Part shown: positions 25,046-34,081 of the stretch, one piece after another | Layout of the letters: every line of letters starts with the position of its first letter | Position numbering within the stretch: the first letter of the stretch is position 1 | Assembly (NCBI RefSeq): GCF_000192745.1 | Contig: NC_015259.1 | Coordinates: forward strand, 1,255,001-1,319,000 | Origin: Polymorphum gilvum SL003B-26A1 | GTDB taxonomy: Bacteria > Pseudomonadota > Alphaproteobacteria > Rhizobiales > Stappiaceae | Direction: 5' to 3' | Length of the DNA stretch: 64,000 nt | Notes under the pieces: model-generated | Told to the model about the DNA's origin: nothing | The model's input: the letters and a program-made list of their open reading frames with translations, nothing else | The model's database searches: none | Made by a program: the position numbers and the translations under genes

Positions 25046-25101
25046 GGACGGGCGCATGGCAGGCGCGACGGAGCCGAGCCTGCCATGCGCCTGGAGCCGG
25101 T

Positions 25102-26034
25102 TCAGTTGAACAGGCTGGAGACGGATTCTTCCAGAGCGGTCCGGTTGATCGCTTCGCCCATCAGCGGGGCGATGGAAACCGTGCGGATGTTGGCCGATGC
25201 GACGACGGCCGCAGTCGGCTCGATGGAGTTGGTGATCACCAATTCCTTGAGCTTGGACGCGGATACGCGGGCGACCGCGCCGCCCGACAGGACGCCGTGG
25301 GTGATGTAGGCGGTGACCGAGCGGGCACCCTTGTTCAGCAGCGCCTCGGCAGCGTTGCAGAGCGTGCCGCCGCTGTCGACGATGTCGTCGACCAGGATGC
25401 AGTCCCTGCCGTCGACGGTGCCGATGATGTTCATGACCTCCGATTCCCCAGGCTTGTCACGACGCTTGTCGACGATCGCGAGGGGAGCATCGATGCGCTT
25501 GGCTAGGGCGCGGGCGCGGACCACGCCGCCGACGTCCGGCGAGACCACCATGACGTTGTCGGTCGCGTAGCGTTCCTTGATGTCGCGCGTCATGACCGGT
25601 GCGGCAAACAGGTTGTCGGTCGGGATGTCGAAGAAGCCCTGGATCTGACCGGCGTGAAGGTCGAGCGTCAGCACGCGGTCGGCACCGGCCTCGGTGATCA
25701 GGTTGGCGACCAGCTTGGCGGAGATCGGGGTGCGGCCCGATGCGCGCCGATCCTGACGGGCGTAGCCGAAATAGGGGATCACCGCCGTGATGCGGCGCGC
25801 GGAGGAGCGGCGCAACGCGTCGATGATGATGAGCAGTTCCATCAGATGGTCGTTCGCCGGGTAGCTGGTCGACTGCAGGACGAAGACGTCCTCACCGCGA
25901 ACGTTTTCCTGAAGTTCGACGAAGATCTCTTGGTCGGCAAAACGCCGGACCTGACAGGCGGCCAGCGGGACGTCGAGGTACCTGGAGATTTCTTCGGCGA
26001 GCGCGCGATTGGAATTGCCCGCGACGATTTTCAT
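25102..26034 (-). CDS. prs: ribose-phosphate pyrophosphokinase
   Basis: A 310-residue PRPP synthetase that supplies PRPP for nucleotides, histidine, tryptophan and the apt reaction. The ATP-site [20 protein letters not shown], the catalytic flexible-loop region [19 protein letters not shown], and the PRPP motif [19 protein letters not shown] are intact. The ATG at 26034 yields the standard start [13 protein letters not shown]; the longer open frame is not conserved. Confidence 0.97.
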   Translation of the reverse strand: MKIVAGNSNRALAEEISRYLDVPLAACQVRRFADQEIFVELQENVRGEDVFVLQSTSYPANDHLMELLIIIDALRRSSARRITAVIPYFGYARQDRRASGRTPISAKLVANLITEAGADRVLTLDLHAGQIQGFFDIPTDNLFAAPVMTRDIKERYATDNVMVVSPDVGGVVRARALAKRIDAPLAIVDKRRDKPGESEVMNIIGTVDGRDCILVDDIVDSGGTLCNAAEALLNKGARSVTAYITHGVLSGGAVARVSASKLKELVITNSIEPTAAVVASANIRTVSIAPLMGEAINRTALEESVSSLFN

Positions 26035-26255
26035 GGGCCACCAGTCCTCTTGGTGCGACGCCGGACCGGTTGCGCACGCCGGGTGCGGGGTCGGGTCCGG
26101 AGGGTGTCGGTGTTGCGTGTCGAGATCGAGCTCCTGCGCGGCATCGACCCGCCTCGGTCCTGATCGTGTCAGGCGGCGGCGTTGTAACAACCGGATCGGC
26201 ATCCGACAACACCGGTCAATGCCCGGTGCGCGGATTTTTCAGTTCTCCTGCAACT

Positions 26256-26274
26256 ATGCCTAATGCTTAGGCAT
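26256..26274. promoter_or_regulatory. 19-bp perfect palindrome upstream of prs
   Basis: ATGCCTAA-TGC-TTAGGCAT lies 9 bp downstream of the lipoprotein stop and about 220 bp upstream of the prs start. It could be a protein-binding site. No T-run follows on either strand, which makes a terminator unlikely. Confidence 0.5.
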
Positions 26275-26282
26275 CGAAGGGG

Positions 26283-26804
26283 TCAGCGGCTGTGGAGCCA
26301 GGCCTTGATGGCCAGCACGGCGCGAGCCGCGATGCGGTCGAGCGTGTCCGAATCGGCACTCTCCCACGGGTCGCCGTTGACCCCGGGTGCAGCCTCGGTG
26401 CCGGTGATCCGGTTCATGCGCACGCCGTTGGCGTCGAAGATGTCGAAGACATAGAAGATCGCGGACGCCGAGGGGTCCCCGGTCGCCGACAGATAGCCCT
26501 TGACCCGGTAGCTTGCGTCGGCGCCGACCCGACGCACGAGGGTCAGCCCCTCGACGCGCGCCTTGGTGCCGATCGCGCGGGACAGGTCGTCGGCGATGTT
26601 GCCCGGTGCGCCAGTGAAGGGTTCGAAGGCGAAGGTTGCCTGAGCGGCCGGAACGGCGGGTGCTGGGGCCACGGCGGGAGCACCTGGCGCCGCGCCGCCG
26701 ACCGTTGACGGCGGCCTCGGCGTCGGACCGCAGGCCGCGATGGCAAGAAGGAGGGCGGCGGCGGTAAAGCCTTTTGCCCAACGGGTGCTGGTCGTCGGCA
26801 TCAT
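26283..26804 (-). CDS. putative lipoprotein
   Basis: A 173-residue protein with a lipoprotein signal: MMPTTSTRWAKG, a hydrophobic core and lipobox LAIAAC at about residues 20-25. An Ala/Pro-rich linker (about 28-55) leads to a folded domain with a YRVKGYLSATG and FYVFDIFDANGVR pattern. This suggests a periplasmic beta-rich domain, possibly related to lipid- or ligand-binding lipoproteins. I do not recognise the family. It ends the minus-strand series that begins with lgt, the enzyme that would lipidate it. Confidence 0.75.
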   Translation of the reverse strand: MMPTTSTRWAKGFTAAALLLAIAACGPTPRPPSTVGGAAPGAPAVAPAPAVPAAQATFAFEPFTGAPGNIADDLSRAIGTKARVEGLTLVRRVGADASYRVKGYLSATGDPSASAIFYVFDIFDANGVRMNRITGTEAAPGVNGDPWESADSDTLDRIAARAVLAIKAWLHSR

Positions 26805-26872
26805 CTCTCACGATCGCAGTGTGGCCGGTGCGCCGCCAAGTGTCGGGCTGCGCTCCTTCATTCCGATTTGGT

Positions 26873-28030
26873 TTAGCCTGACTTGACCGCAAGGTCGAGA
26901 GGCAGCGCGGACAGGCACTCCGGGGCGGCCTCGGTCGTCAGGTAGGTGCGGCCGAGGGTCATGGCGGTCTCGCTGCCGGAATCGGCGAGGATCATGTGCA
27001 TGAAGACGACCATGTTCGGTTCGATCGGCGCGGCATTGCCGCGATAGGCCATCGGCCAGTCCATCCAGCTCGGCGCGAAGCGTGCGCCGAGGGAATAGCC
27101 GCAGGCGTTGAGCCGGTGCGGCAGCAGGTTCCGGTCGTCCATCGCCTTGGCATGGGCATCGAACAGGTCCCCGAAGGTCCAGCCTGGACGCAGGCGCTCC
27201 TCGACGGCGGCCAGGGCGGCAACGGCGGCCTCATACATCTCGACATGACGCGGCGTCGGCTCGCCGACGATGACCGTGCGCATCAGGGCGACGTGGTAGT
27301 GGCGGTAGACGCCGGCAAATTCCAGGGTGATCTGGTCGCGTTCCGCCAAGGTGCGGCGGCCGGACTTGTAGCGGCACAGCAGGGCGTCCCTGCCCGAGCC
27401 GATGATGAACGCATTGCCCGGATAGTCTCCGCCGCCCTCAAACACCGCGCCCTGCATGGCGGCGAGGATCCGGCCCTCGTCGGCGCCCGAACGGATCTCG
27501 GCAAGACCAGCCTCGTAGGCCGCGTCCGCGAGCCGCGCCGCTTGGCGGACAAAGACGATCTCGGCCGGACTCTTGATCGCGCGCAGACGCGGCACGATGG
27601 ACGAGGCATCGACGAGATCGGCGAAGCTGCGCAGGGCGTCCTCCAGCGCCCGGCCGATCCCGGCGGTCAGGCCATGGGTGTCGAACTCGATGCCGAGCCG
27701 GCAGCCGAGCAGATCCATCTCGAACAGCAGGTCCTTAAGCTGGCCGACCGGACTTGTTTCGCCGCGATCGACCCAGACGCGGATGTCGGCAATGTTCGAC
27801 GTGTGGCGGGCCTGACGCTGGTCTGCGGAGCGGGTCAGGAGCACCTTGCGGCCGTCGGCGGTGACGACGAGGCACTGGAAGAAGCAGAAGCCGAAGCTGT
27901 CGTATCCGGTCAGCCAGTACATGCTCTCCTGGGCGAACAGCAACATGGCGTCGAGCTTCTCGTCGGTCATCCGCTCCTTCAGCTTGTCGAAGCGGGCGGC
28001 GAATTCGTCCTCGGAAAAATGCAGGGCCAT
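26873..28030 (-). CDS. M24-fold protein, creatinase/ectoine-hydrolase-like, metal ligands lost
   Basis: A 385-residue pita-bread-fold protein. The N-terminal creatinase domain contains MYWLTGYDSFGFCFFQCLVV. In the catalytic domain the positions of the two aspartate ligands of metallopeptidases read LEFAGVYRHYHVALMRT, the histidine region reads ACGYSLGARFAPSW, and the two glutamates are absent (VVFMHMILADSG; AMTLGRTYL). It therefore cannot bind the usual di-metal site. The closest pattern I recall is DoeA/EutD ectoine hydrolase and creatinase, so a non-peptidase hydrolase is likely. It starts 2 bp after pgeF; co-transcription with lgt-midA-pgeF is likely. Confidence 0.78.
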   Translation of the reverse strand: MALHFSEDEFAARFDKLKERMTDEKLDAMLLFAQESMYWLTGYDSFGFCFFQCLVVTADGRKVLLTRSADQRQARHTSNIADIRVWVDRGETSPVGQLKDLLFEMDLLGCRLGIEFDTHGLTAGIGRALEDALRSFADLVDASSIVPRLRAIKSPAEIVFVRQAARLADAAYEAGLAEIRSGADEGRILAAMQGAVFEGGGDYPGNAFIIGSGRDALLCRYKSGRRTLAERDQITLEFAGVYRHYHVALMRTVIVGEPTPRHVEMYEAAVAALAAVEERLRPGWTFGDLFDAHAKAMDDRNLLPHRLNACGYSLGARFAPSWMDWPMAYRGNAAPIEPNMVVFMHMILADSGSETAMTLGRTYLTTEAAPECLSALPLDLAVKSG

Positions 28031-28032
28031 GA

Positions 28033-28803
28033 TCAGTCTCCTGTCAGCACGATGGCGGACATCAGGCGGCCGTAGTCGGGCTCGCCGTGGTGCGTCGTGC
28101 GGCGGTAGGAAAAGAATCGCTCCTCGTTGGCGTAGGTGCACAGGTCGAGGCTTGTGGCCCGGCCGACCCCGGCCGCGCGCAGGCGCATGAGGATAAAGGC
28201 CGGCAGGTCGAACATGAAATGATCGGCCCGGGTCGAGGGCGAGAAGAAGCCTGAATAGTCGGGATCGCGGGCCGTGAAGCGTTCGTGGAATTCGGGGCCG
28301 ACCTCGTAGGCGGCAGCCGAAATGGTCGGGCCGACCACGGCGACGATGCGGCTGCGCCGGGCGCCGAGGCGCTCCATCGCGTCGAGGGTGTTTTCCAAGA
28401 CGCCGGTCAGCGCGCCGCGCCAGCCGGCGTGGGCGGCGCCGATCACCCGCGCCCCGACATCGGCGAACAGGACCGGACCGCAGTCGGCGGTGGAAATGCC
28501 CAGGGCGAGGCCGGGGCTGTTCGTGACCAGGGCGTCGGCCTTGCGGTCCTGGTCCTCGCGCCACGGGGTATCGACGGCGATGACGTCCGCAGAGTGAACC
28601 TGATAGGGCGAGACCAGGCGCCCGGCATCGACACCGAGCCGTGCCGCGATGCGGGCGCGGTTCTCCAGCACGGCCTCGCGCCGGTCGGACGAGCCGAGGC
28701 CGATGTTCAGGCTGTCGTAGATGCCCTCGGACACGCCGCCCTGCCGGGTGAAGAAGCCGTGCGCGACACTGTCCTCGGCCATCAGTTCGGGTGCGGTGAT
28801 CAT
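28033..28803 (-). CDS. pgeF: peptidoglycan editing factor / laccase-domain protein
   Basis: A 256-residue YfiH/PgeF protein, which in Escherichia coli removes wrongly incorporated L-serine from peptidoglycan precursors; other members act as purine nucleoside phosphorylases. The zinc/copper-site pattern is complete: SPYQVHSADV, STADCGPVLFAD and GAAHAGWRGAL. It sits between midA and the M24 gene, the usual lgt-midA-pgeF order. Confidence 0.92.
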   Translation of the reverse strand: MITAPELMAEDSVAHGFFTRQGGVSEGIYDSLNIGLGSSDRREAVLENRARIAARLGVDAGRLVSPYQVHSADVIAVDTPWREDQDRKADALVTNSPGLALGISTADCGPVLFADVGARVIGAAHAGWRGALTGVLENTLDAMERLGARRSRIVAVVGPTISAAAYEVGPEFHERFTARDPDYSGFFSPSTRADHFMFDLPAFILMRLRAAGVGRATSLDLCTYANEERFFSYRRTTHHGEPDYGRLMSAIVLTGD

Positions 28804-28840
28804 GTCCTGTCTCCTGGTCGGGGCTTGTCGGACGTGGGGT

Positions 28841-28909
28841 CGCCAGAACGGTTACCAGAACGGTCGCCAGAACGTTACCAGAGCGCTCGCCTGAGCAGTC
28901 GCCAGCGGT
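28841..28909. repeat. 12-bp degenerate tandem array, about six units
   Basis: Units of (CG or TA)CCAGAACGGT repeat from 28841 (CGCCAGAACGGT, TACCAGAACGGT, an 11-base CGCCAGAACGT, TACCAGAGCGCT, CGCCTGAGCAGT and a shortened last copy). The array is in the midA-pgeF spacer and decays toward midA. Confidence 0.75.
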
Positions 28910-28952
28910 CGCCCGGGCCGGGCGCGTCGCCGGGCGGATGGTGCTGCGTCGG

Positions 28953-30047
28953 TCAGCGGCTGTCAAACGGTACCGGCACGAAGCGCCCGTCGGTCAGCGC
29001 GAGGACCTTGAACAGGCTGCCCATCCGCTCTGGCGCGGCCAGGCGTTCGACATCGGCGCGGATGCGCTCCTGGACGTCCGGAGACTTGCCCGCGCCGAGC
29101 GCGCCGGCACGTTCCAGCAGGCCGAGACGGAGCAGGAAATCGCCCTGTTCGAGCGGTCCGAACGAATGCGCACCGCCGTCGCGGGCAGCCTGAGCGAGGG
29201 ACTCGAAGTCGACATGAGCGGTCAGGTCGGCGACGCCCGGACTGGCCAGCACGTCGTCATGGGCATGCCGGCGGAGCGCCTGCAGCGTGTCGCCCGGCGC
29301 GGTGTGCATATGGCCGTAGTCGACGATCAGCGCGGCGCCGCCCTGGGCCTTCAGCCGAGCCCCTATGCGGCGGGCGATGCCGGCGGCCATCGGCGCCGTC
29401 TCCAGGATGGCACCATCGGGGGCCGCGCGCGCGGTGCCAGGGATCGCTGTGTCGGGCAGGCGGGCGACGCCGATGCCGAAGGCGAGACTCCCTTCTTCGG
29501 ACAGGCCGACGCAGCGTTCGCGCCAGCCGGTCGGGGTCCTGACGTACTGATGGATCGGCAGGGCGTCGAAGAATTCGTTGGCGACGAGCAGCAACGGCCC
29601 GTCGGGCACGTCGTCGAGGCGGTCGTGCCAGATCGGTGCGAGCGCCGCACCGGCCAGCGTCTTTGCCTGGACGGCGCCCAGGCGTGGGCTGGTCTCGACC
29701 AGGTGCAGTGTGGCGGCGGCCAGGAAGTCGGGCCGCAGAGCGGCAGTGCGCAGCAGGTCGGCCATCAGGGTGCCGCGCCCGGGGCCGAGTTCGACCAGGC
29801 GGACCGACGCCGGCGCACCCATCGCCTGCCAGGCCGCGACGGTCCAGGCGCCGATCAGTTCGCCGAACATCTGGCTGACTTCCGGTGCGGTGATGAAGTC
29901 GCCGGCGCGGCCGAAGGGCTCGGCGGCAGTGGTGTAGTAGCCGTGATCCGGGTCGCCGAGGCAGGCGGCCATGTAGTCGGCGACGGTGATCGGGCCGTAC
30001 AGGGCGATGCGGCGGATCAGCCGGTCGCACAGCGGCGTGGCGCTCAC
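28953..30047 (-). CDS. MidA/NDUFAF7 family SAM-dependent methyltransferase
   Basis: A 364-residue class I methyltransferase of the MidA family; the mitochondrial homologue NDUFAF7 dimethylates an arginine in complex I. The conserved blocks DYMAACLGDPDHGYYTT, GDFITAPEVSQMFGELIG, the SAM loop VELGPGRGTLMADLLR and VANEFFDALPIHQ are all present. It overlaps the lgt stop by 4 bp. The bacterial substrate is not settled. Confidence 0.93.
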   Translation of the reverse strand: MSATPLCDRLIRRIALYGPITVADYMAACLGDPDHGYYTTAAEPFGRAGDFITAPEVSQMFGELIGAWTVAAWQAMGAPASVRLVELGPGRGTLMADLLRTAALRPDFLAAATLHLVETSPRLGAVQAKTLAGAALAPIWHDRLDDVPDGPLLLVANEFFDALPIHQYVRTPTGWRERCVGLSEEGSLAFGIGVARLPDTAIPGTARAAPDGAILETAPMAAGIARRIGARLKAQGGAALIVDYGHMHTAPGDTLQALRRHAHDDVLASPGVADLTAHVDFESLAQAARDGGAHSFGPLEQGDFLLRLGLLERAGALGAGKSPDVQERIRADVERLAAPERMGSLFKVLALTDGRFVPVPFDSR

Positions 30048-30865
30048 CGGGCGTCGCTCCTGCGCCAGGCCCAGAGCATGGCGGCCAGGCCGGCGAGGAT
30101 CATCGGCACTGACAGCACGATGCCCATGGTGAGACCGCCGGCGAAAAAGCCGATATGCGCGTCGGGCATGCGGAACAGTTCGGAGACCGAGCGCGTGACG
30201 CCGTAGCCGAAGGCGAAGGCGCCGGCGAGGAAGGCCGGCCGGCAGAGCAGCCCGAAGCGGTGCGACAGCAGGCGAAGGACGAAAAACAGCAGCACGCCCT
30301 CAAGCGCCGCCTCGTAGAGCTGGCTCGGATGGCGGGGCTCCGGTCCGCCGGTCGGGAAGACGACACCCCACGGCACGTCGGTGATCCGGCCCCACAGTTC
30401 GCCGTTGATGAAGTTGGCCAGGCGGCCGAAGAACAGGCCGATGGGGGCTGCGATGCCGGCGAGGTCGAACAGCGTCCAGACTGGAAATCTGCGCGCGCGC
30501 GTGAATAAGACCATGGCAATCACGGTGCCGGCGAAGCCGCCATGGAAGGACATACCGCCGGTCCACACTGCGAAGGCTTCGAGCGGATGAGCGAGGTAAT
30601 AGGCCGGGTTGTAGAACAGCACGTAGCCGAGGCGGCCGCCGACGACGATGCCGATCGTGCCCCACATGACGAAATCGTCGATGTCAGCCGGCGACGGTCG
30701 CGGCGCGGTTCCCCACAGCCGATCGTTGGTCGCCGCGGCGCGCATGTAGCGCCAGGCGAGCAGGATGCCGACGATGTAGGACAGGGCATACCAGCGCAGG
30801 GCAAAGGGGCCGATCTCGATCAGGACCGGATCGATGGTCGGAAAGGGCAGGGCAAGCATCGGCAT
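30044..30865 (-). CDS. lgt: prolipoprotein diacylglyceryl transferase
   Basis: Lgt attaches diacylglycerol to the lipobox cysteine of prolipoproteins at the inner membrane. The 273-residue protein has seven membrane helices and the signature GRLANFINGELWGR, plus the essential HGG in MSFHGGFAG and the arginine in GGRLGYVLFYNP. Two start codons (30865 and 30859) are possible. It heads the minus-strand run through midA, pgeF and the M24 gene, ending at a lipoprotein gene. Confidence 0.96.
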   Translation of the reverse strand: MPMLALPFPTIDPVLIEIGPFALRWYALSYIVGILLAWRYMRAAATNDRLWGTAPRPSPADIDDFVMWGTIGIVVGGRLGYVLFYNPAYYLAHPLEAFAVWTGGMSFHGGFAGTVIAMVLFTRARRFPVWTLFDLAGIAAPIGLFFGRLANFINGELWGRITDVPWGVVFPTGGPEPRHPSQLYEAALEGVLLFFVLRLLSHRFGLLCRPAFLAGAFAFGYGVTRSVSELFRMPDAHIGFFAGGLTMGIVLSVPMILAGLAAMLWAWRRSDAR

Positions 30866-31004
30866 GGCGTCAACGGATCCTGGTCAGCGGGCGCGCAGAC
30901 GTTGCGCATTCGTGCCTTGGCCGTCAAGTCGAAGGGCGGGCCGCCTTGAACTTGTCGTGAAAGGCCAATACCTGTGTGTCGGAACCACTCATCAGGAGAC
31001 CGTC

Positions 31005-31307
31005 ATGACCCAGGGCCCGAACAGACTGCTGGACGAATTCGCCAAACTCATGACGGATGCCGCAGGCGTCGCCCAGGGCGCCCGGCGCGAGGTCGAGGCC
31101 GCCTTCAGGGCGCAGGCCGAGCGCTTCCTGTCGGACATGGACATCGTCAAGCGCGACGAGTTCGAGGTGGTCAAGGAAATGGCGGTGCGGGCGCTCGACC
31201 GGGTCGAGGTCCTGGAAGGCCGGGTCGCCGAGCTTGAGGCGCGGCTCGCGGAACAGCCGGCCAAACCGGGGCGCAAGCCGAAGGCGGCGGACAAGGCCGG
31301 CGATTGA
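31005..31307 (+). CDS. ubiK: UbiK/BMFP-type accessory factor
   Basis: A 100-residue protein with the membrane-fusogenic BMFP domain (RLLDEFAKLMTDAAGVAQGA then FRAQAERFLSDMDIVKRDEFE) and a C-terminal coiled coil (VLEGRVAELEARLAE) ending in a Lys-rich tail. UbiK assists ubiquinone biosynthesis in Escherichia coli. AGGAG is 6 bases before the ATG at 31005. It is divergent from lgt. Confidence 0.87.
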   Translation: MTQGPNRLLDEFAKLMTDAAGVAQGARREVEAAFRAQAERFLSDMDIVKRDEFEVVKEMAVRALDRVEVLEGRVAELEARLAEQPAKPGRKPKAADKAGD

Positions 31308-31578
31308 GTGCTGGGGGAGCGCCATCGATCGTCGTCCCGATCGCCGCGCCCCCTACAGATCGAAGGCCTGCGTCGTCCACAGGTTTGGTCCGTGGCGCTG
31401 ACAGGAAATATACTGCTTTCACGGTCGAACCTTTTATACTGATTCTTAACAGGGATTCGTTGGCGCGTCCGGTATTTGCCGTAGAAGCAGCTCTGGCGCT
31501 CTGCCTGTCTTGGGGGCGAAAGCCCCGGCGGAACCCGTTTGACGTGGTGCTGCCACAATTCTACGGGAGAGGATCATC

Positions 31579-32079
31579 ATGAGCCTCATCGAATTCGACT
31601 TCGAACGTCCTGACAATCCCGTCGATGTCATCGAACATGTCGCAGCGCTGAACGACTGGTCCTTCGAACGCTCCGGCGAAGACGAGATCACCATATCGAT
31701 CGGCGGCCACTGGTGTGACTATCACCTCTCCTTCTCGTGGATGGAGGACCTCGAGGCGCTGCATCTGGCCTGCGCCTTCGACCTGAAGGTGCCCGAGCCG
31801 CGCAAGACCGAGGTGGTGCGCCTGCTGGCGCTGGTCAACGAGCAGATGTGGATGGGCCATTTCGACCTGTGGAACCAGGAAGGCGTGGTCATGTTCCGCC
31901 AGTCGCTGCTGCTGGCCGGCGGTGCGGAGGCGACCGGCGCCCAGATCGAGGGACTGCTGGCCAACGCGCTGGAGTCCTGCGAGCGGTACTACCAGGCGTT
32001 CCAGTTCGTGGTCTGGGCCGGCAAGAGCGCGTCGGAAGCGGTCGACACGGCCCTGTTCGAGACAGCGGGCGAAGCATGA
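31579..32079 (+). CDS. YbjN domain-containing protein
   Basis: A 166-residue YbjN-family protein (type III secretion chaperone-like fold) with the conserved FSWMEDLEALHLACAFDLKV and WMGHFDLWNQEGVVMFRQ stretches. In Rhizobiales it is regularly paired with proC, as here, where the two overlap by 4 bp (ATGA). Its role is unknown; Escherichia coli YbjN influences motility and stress responses. GGGAGAGGA precedes the ATG. Confidence 0.9.
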   Translation: MSLIEFDFERPDNPVDVIEHVAALNDWSFERSGEDEITISIGGHWCDYHLSFSWMEDLEALHLACAFDLKVPEPRKTEVVRLLALVNEQMWMGHFDLWNQEGVVMFRQSLLLAGGAEATGAQIEGLLANALESCERYYQAFQFVVWAGKSASEAVDTALFETAGEA

Positions 32080-32894
32080 TCTTTTCCAGGGAACGGCCGT
32101 TCCTTCTTGTCGGTGCCGGCAAGATGGGCGGGGCGATGCTGTCCGGCTGGATGGCGCAGGGCATCGACGCGGCGGCGATCGTGGTACAGGATCCGGCGCC
32201 GTCGCCCGAGATGGCGGCCCTGCTGTCCCGGCACGGCATCCGGCACGTGACCGAAGTGCCGCAGGGACTGACCGCAGGCGTCGTGCTGCTGGCGATCAAG
32301 CCGCAGCTGATGGATGTTGTCCTGCCGGGTCTCAAGCCGGCGGTCGGCGACGAGACGCTGGTTCTGTCGGTGGCCGCGGGCACCCCGGTCGCGCGCTTCG
32401 AAGCGGCGTTCGGGCCGGTGCCGATCGTGCGGGCCATGCCGAACACGCCGGCGATGGTCGGGCGCGGCATCACGGCGCTGTTCCCGACGACGCGGGTAAG
32501 CGCGGCGCAGCGCGACACGGTCGACCGGCTGCTGTCGGCGATCGGTACGGTCGAGTGGCTGGACAGCGAGGCGCAGATCGACCTGGTGACCGCGGTCAGC
32601 GGATCGGGTCCGGCCTATGTCTTCCTGCTCGCCGAATGCCTGGCGGAGGCCGGGCGCAAGGCCGGCTTGCCGGCGGATCTCGCCGCGCGGCTTGCAGAGG
32701 CGACCGTTTCGGGCGCCGGCGAACTGATGCACCGGTCCAGCGAACCGCCGGCGACGCTGCGCCGGAACGTGACCTCGCCGAACGGCACGACCGCGGCGGC
32801 ACTGACCGTTCTGATGGCCGAGGACGGCCTGCAGCCGCTGATGGACGCCGCGGTGGCGGCCGCTGCCCGGCGGGCGCGGGAACTGGCGGGCTAA
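32076..32894 (+). CDS. proC: pyrroline-5-carboxylate reductase
   Basis: A 272-residue enzyme for the last step of proline synthesis. The NAD(P) site reads LLVGAGKMGGAML, and the signature MPNTPAMVGRGITALF together with DLVTAVSGSGPAYVFLL and the C-terminal NVTSPNGTTAAAL block is complete. The ATG at 32076 overlaps the ybjN stop, implying coupled translation. Confidence 0.96.
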   Translation: MIFSRERPFLLVGAGKMGGAMLSGWMAQGIDAAAIVVQDPAPSPEMAALLSRHGIRHVTEVPQGLTAGVVLLAIKPQLMDVVLPGLKPAVGDETLVLSVAAGTPVARFEAAFGPVPIVRAMPNTPAMVGRGITALFPTTRVSAAQRDTVDRLLSAIGTVEWLDSEAQIDLVTAVSGSGPAYVFLLAECLAEAGRKAGLPADLAARLAEATVSGAGELMHRSSEPPATLRRNVTSPNGTTAAALTVLMAEDGLQPLMDAAVAAAARRARELAG

Positions 32895-32974
32895 CGCGGC
32901 CGCGGCGCGCCGTCGCCCTTTCCGCGCCCGCATCCGCTTCCTATGTTGTCAAGGACTTCCAGCGGAGGTGTGCC

Positions 32975-33646
32975 ATGGCGACCGAGAAAACCCGGCAGAA
33001 GATCCTGACCGTCTTCCTCGACCTGCTCGAGGAACACCCTTGGCAGGACGTGAGCCTGCCGCTGGTGGCGAAGACCGCCGGCGTGAAGCTGTCGGTCCTG
33101 CGCGACTGTTTCTCCTCCAAGACCGATATGATCGCGGCCTTCGCGGCGGGAATCGACAAGGCGGTTCTCGACGCCACCGGCGAGGACATGGCGGACCAGC
33201 CTGCCCGCGATCGGCTGTTCGACGTGCTGATGACGCGTCTCGACATGCTCGAGCCGCGCAAACGGGTGCTGCGCCGGCTGAAGGATGCGGCCCTTCAGGA
33301 TCCGGCGCTGGCCTTGGAGTTCAACGCCATCGCCGTGCGCTCGCACGGCTGGATGCTGGCCGCAGCGGCAATCGACATGCCGGGCCTGAAGGGACGGCTG
33401 ACGGCGCAGGGCCTGGCGCTGGCCTTCGCGCGCGTGGTGGAGGTGTGGCTCGACGAGGACGATGCCGGTCTGCCGAAGACCATGGCGAGGCTCGACCGGG
33501 AACTGGACCGGGGCGAGACCTGGGTCGGCCGGCTGAGCGGACTGGAGAAGCTGGCCACGCCGCTCTGGCAGGCGGTGGCGGGTGGGCGGCGGCGCCGACG
33601 CGCCGGGCGCGACGAGGCGGACGACCACGCGGTGGCGGCCGAGTGA
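32975..33646 (+). CDS. TetR/AcrR family regulator (COQ9-like)
   Basis: A 223-residue TetR-fold protein. The N-terminal helix-turn-helix spans about residues 6-50 (TRQKILTVFLDLLEE, then SLPLVAKTAGVKLSVLRDCF, with FSSKTDMIAAF). The rest is helical and ends in an Arg-rich tail. AGCGGAGGTG precedes the ATG at 32975. The C-terminal half resembles the COQ9/RpsU-associated group as much as classical efflux repressors. No divergent target gene is adjacent, so its operon partners are the upstream proC genes at most. Confidence 0.8.
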   Translation: MATEKTRQKILTVFLDLLEEHPWQDVSLPLVAKTAGVKLSVLRDCFSSKTDMIAAFAAGIDKAVLDATGEDMADQPARDRLFDVLMTRLDMLEPRKRVLRRLKDAALQDPALALEFNAIAVRSHGWMLAAAAIDMPGLKGRLTAQGLALAFARVVEVWLDEDDAGLPKTMARLDRELDRGETWVGRLSGLEKLATPLWQAVAGGRRRRRAGRDEADDHAVAAE

Positions 33647-33730
33647 GCGTCCCGTTGGCTTGCCTTCCCGGGCCGGAGCGGGCACCTTGCGGCGGTCCTA
33701 CAACTGTTCCGAGCCCGAGGAATGCCGCCC

Positions 33731-34078
33731 GTGTCCGACCACAAGACCATTTCCTTTGACGATTTCCTGAAGGTCGACATCCGGGTTGGTGTCGTCGTCG
33801 AGGCGGAGCCGTTCCCGGAAGCGCGCAAGCCGGCCATCAAGATGCGCATCGACTTCGGACCGGAGATCGGCATCAAGAAGACCTCGGCGCAACTCACGAG
33901 GCACTACCGGCCGGAAGACCTTGTCGGCCGCCAGGTGATGGCGGTGGTGAACTTCCCGCCGCGCCAGATCGGCAAGGTCATGTCCGAAGTGCTGACGCTC
34001 GGCGTGCCGGACGCCGACGGCGAGGTCGTCCTGCTGCGGCCCGATCAGGAGGTCCCGCTCGGCGGACGGCTTTTCTGA
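33731..34078 (+). CDS. csaA: CsaA-type tRNA-binding domain protein
   Basis: A 115-residue EMAP/CsaA OB-fold protein with chaperone-like and tRNA-binding activity in Bacillus. The body DDFLKVDIRVGVVVEAEPFPEARKPA (key parts VDIRVG, PEARKPA), KKTSAQLTRHY and the C-terminal GEVVLLRPDQEVPLGGRLF match the family. The GTG at 33731 is preferred because GAGGA is 8 bases upstream; an ATG at 33722 overlaps that site. It is convergent with the histidine-kinase gene (3-bp gap). Confidence 0.88.
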   Translation: MSDHKTISFDDFLKVDIRVGVVVEAEPFPEARKPAIKMRIDFGPEIGIKKTSAQLTRHYRPEDLVGRQVMAVVNFPPRQIGKVMSEVLTLGVPDADGEVVLLRPDQEVPLGGRLF

Positions 34079-34081
34079 ACC

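Noticed and set aside
26873-28030. DMSP lyase DddP or a methionine/Xaa-Pro aminopeptidase
   Set aside because: Both need the M24 metal ligands, which are replaced here; the motif pattern fits the creatinase/ectoine hydrolase side better.
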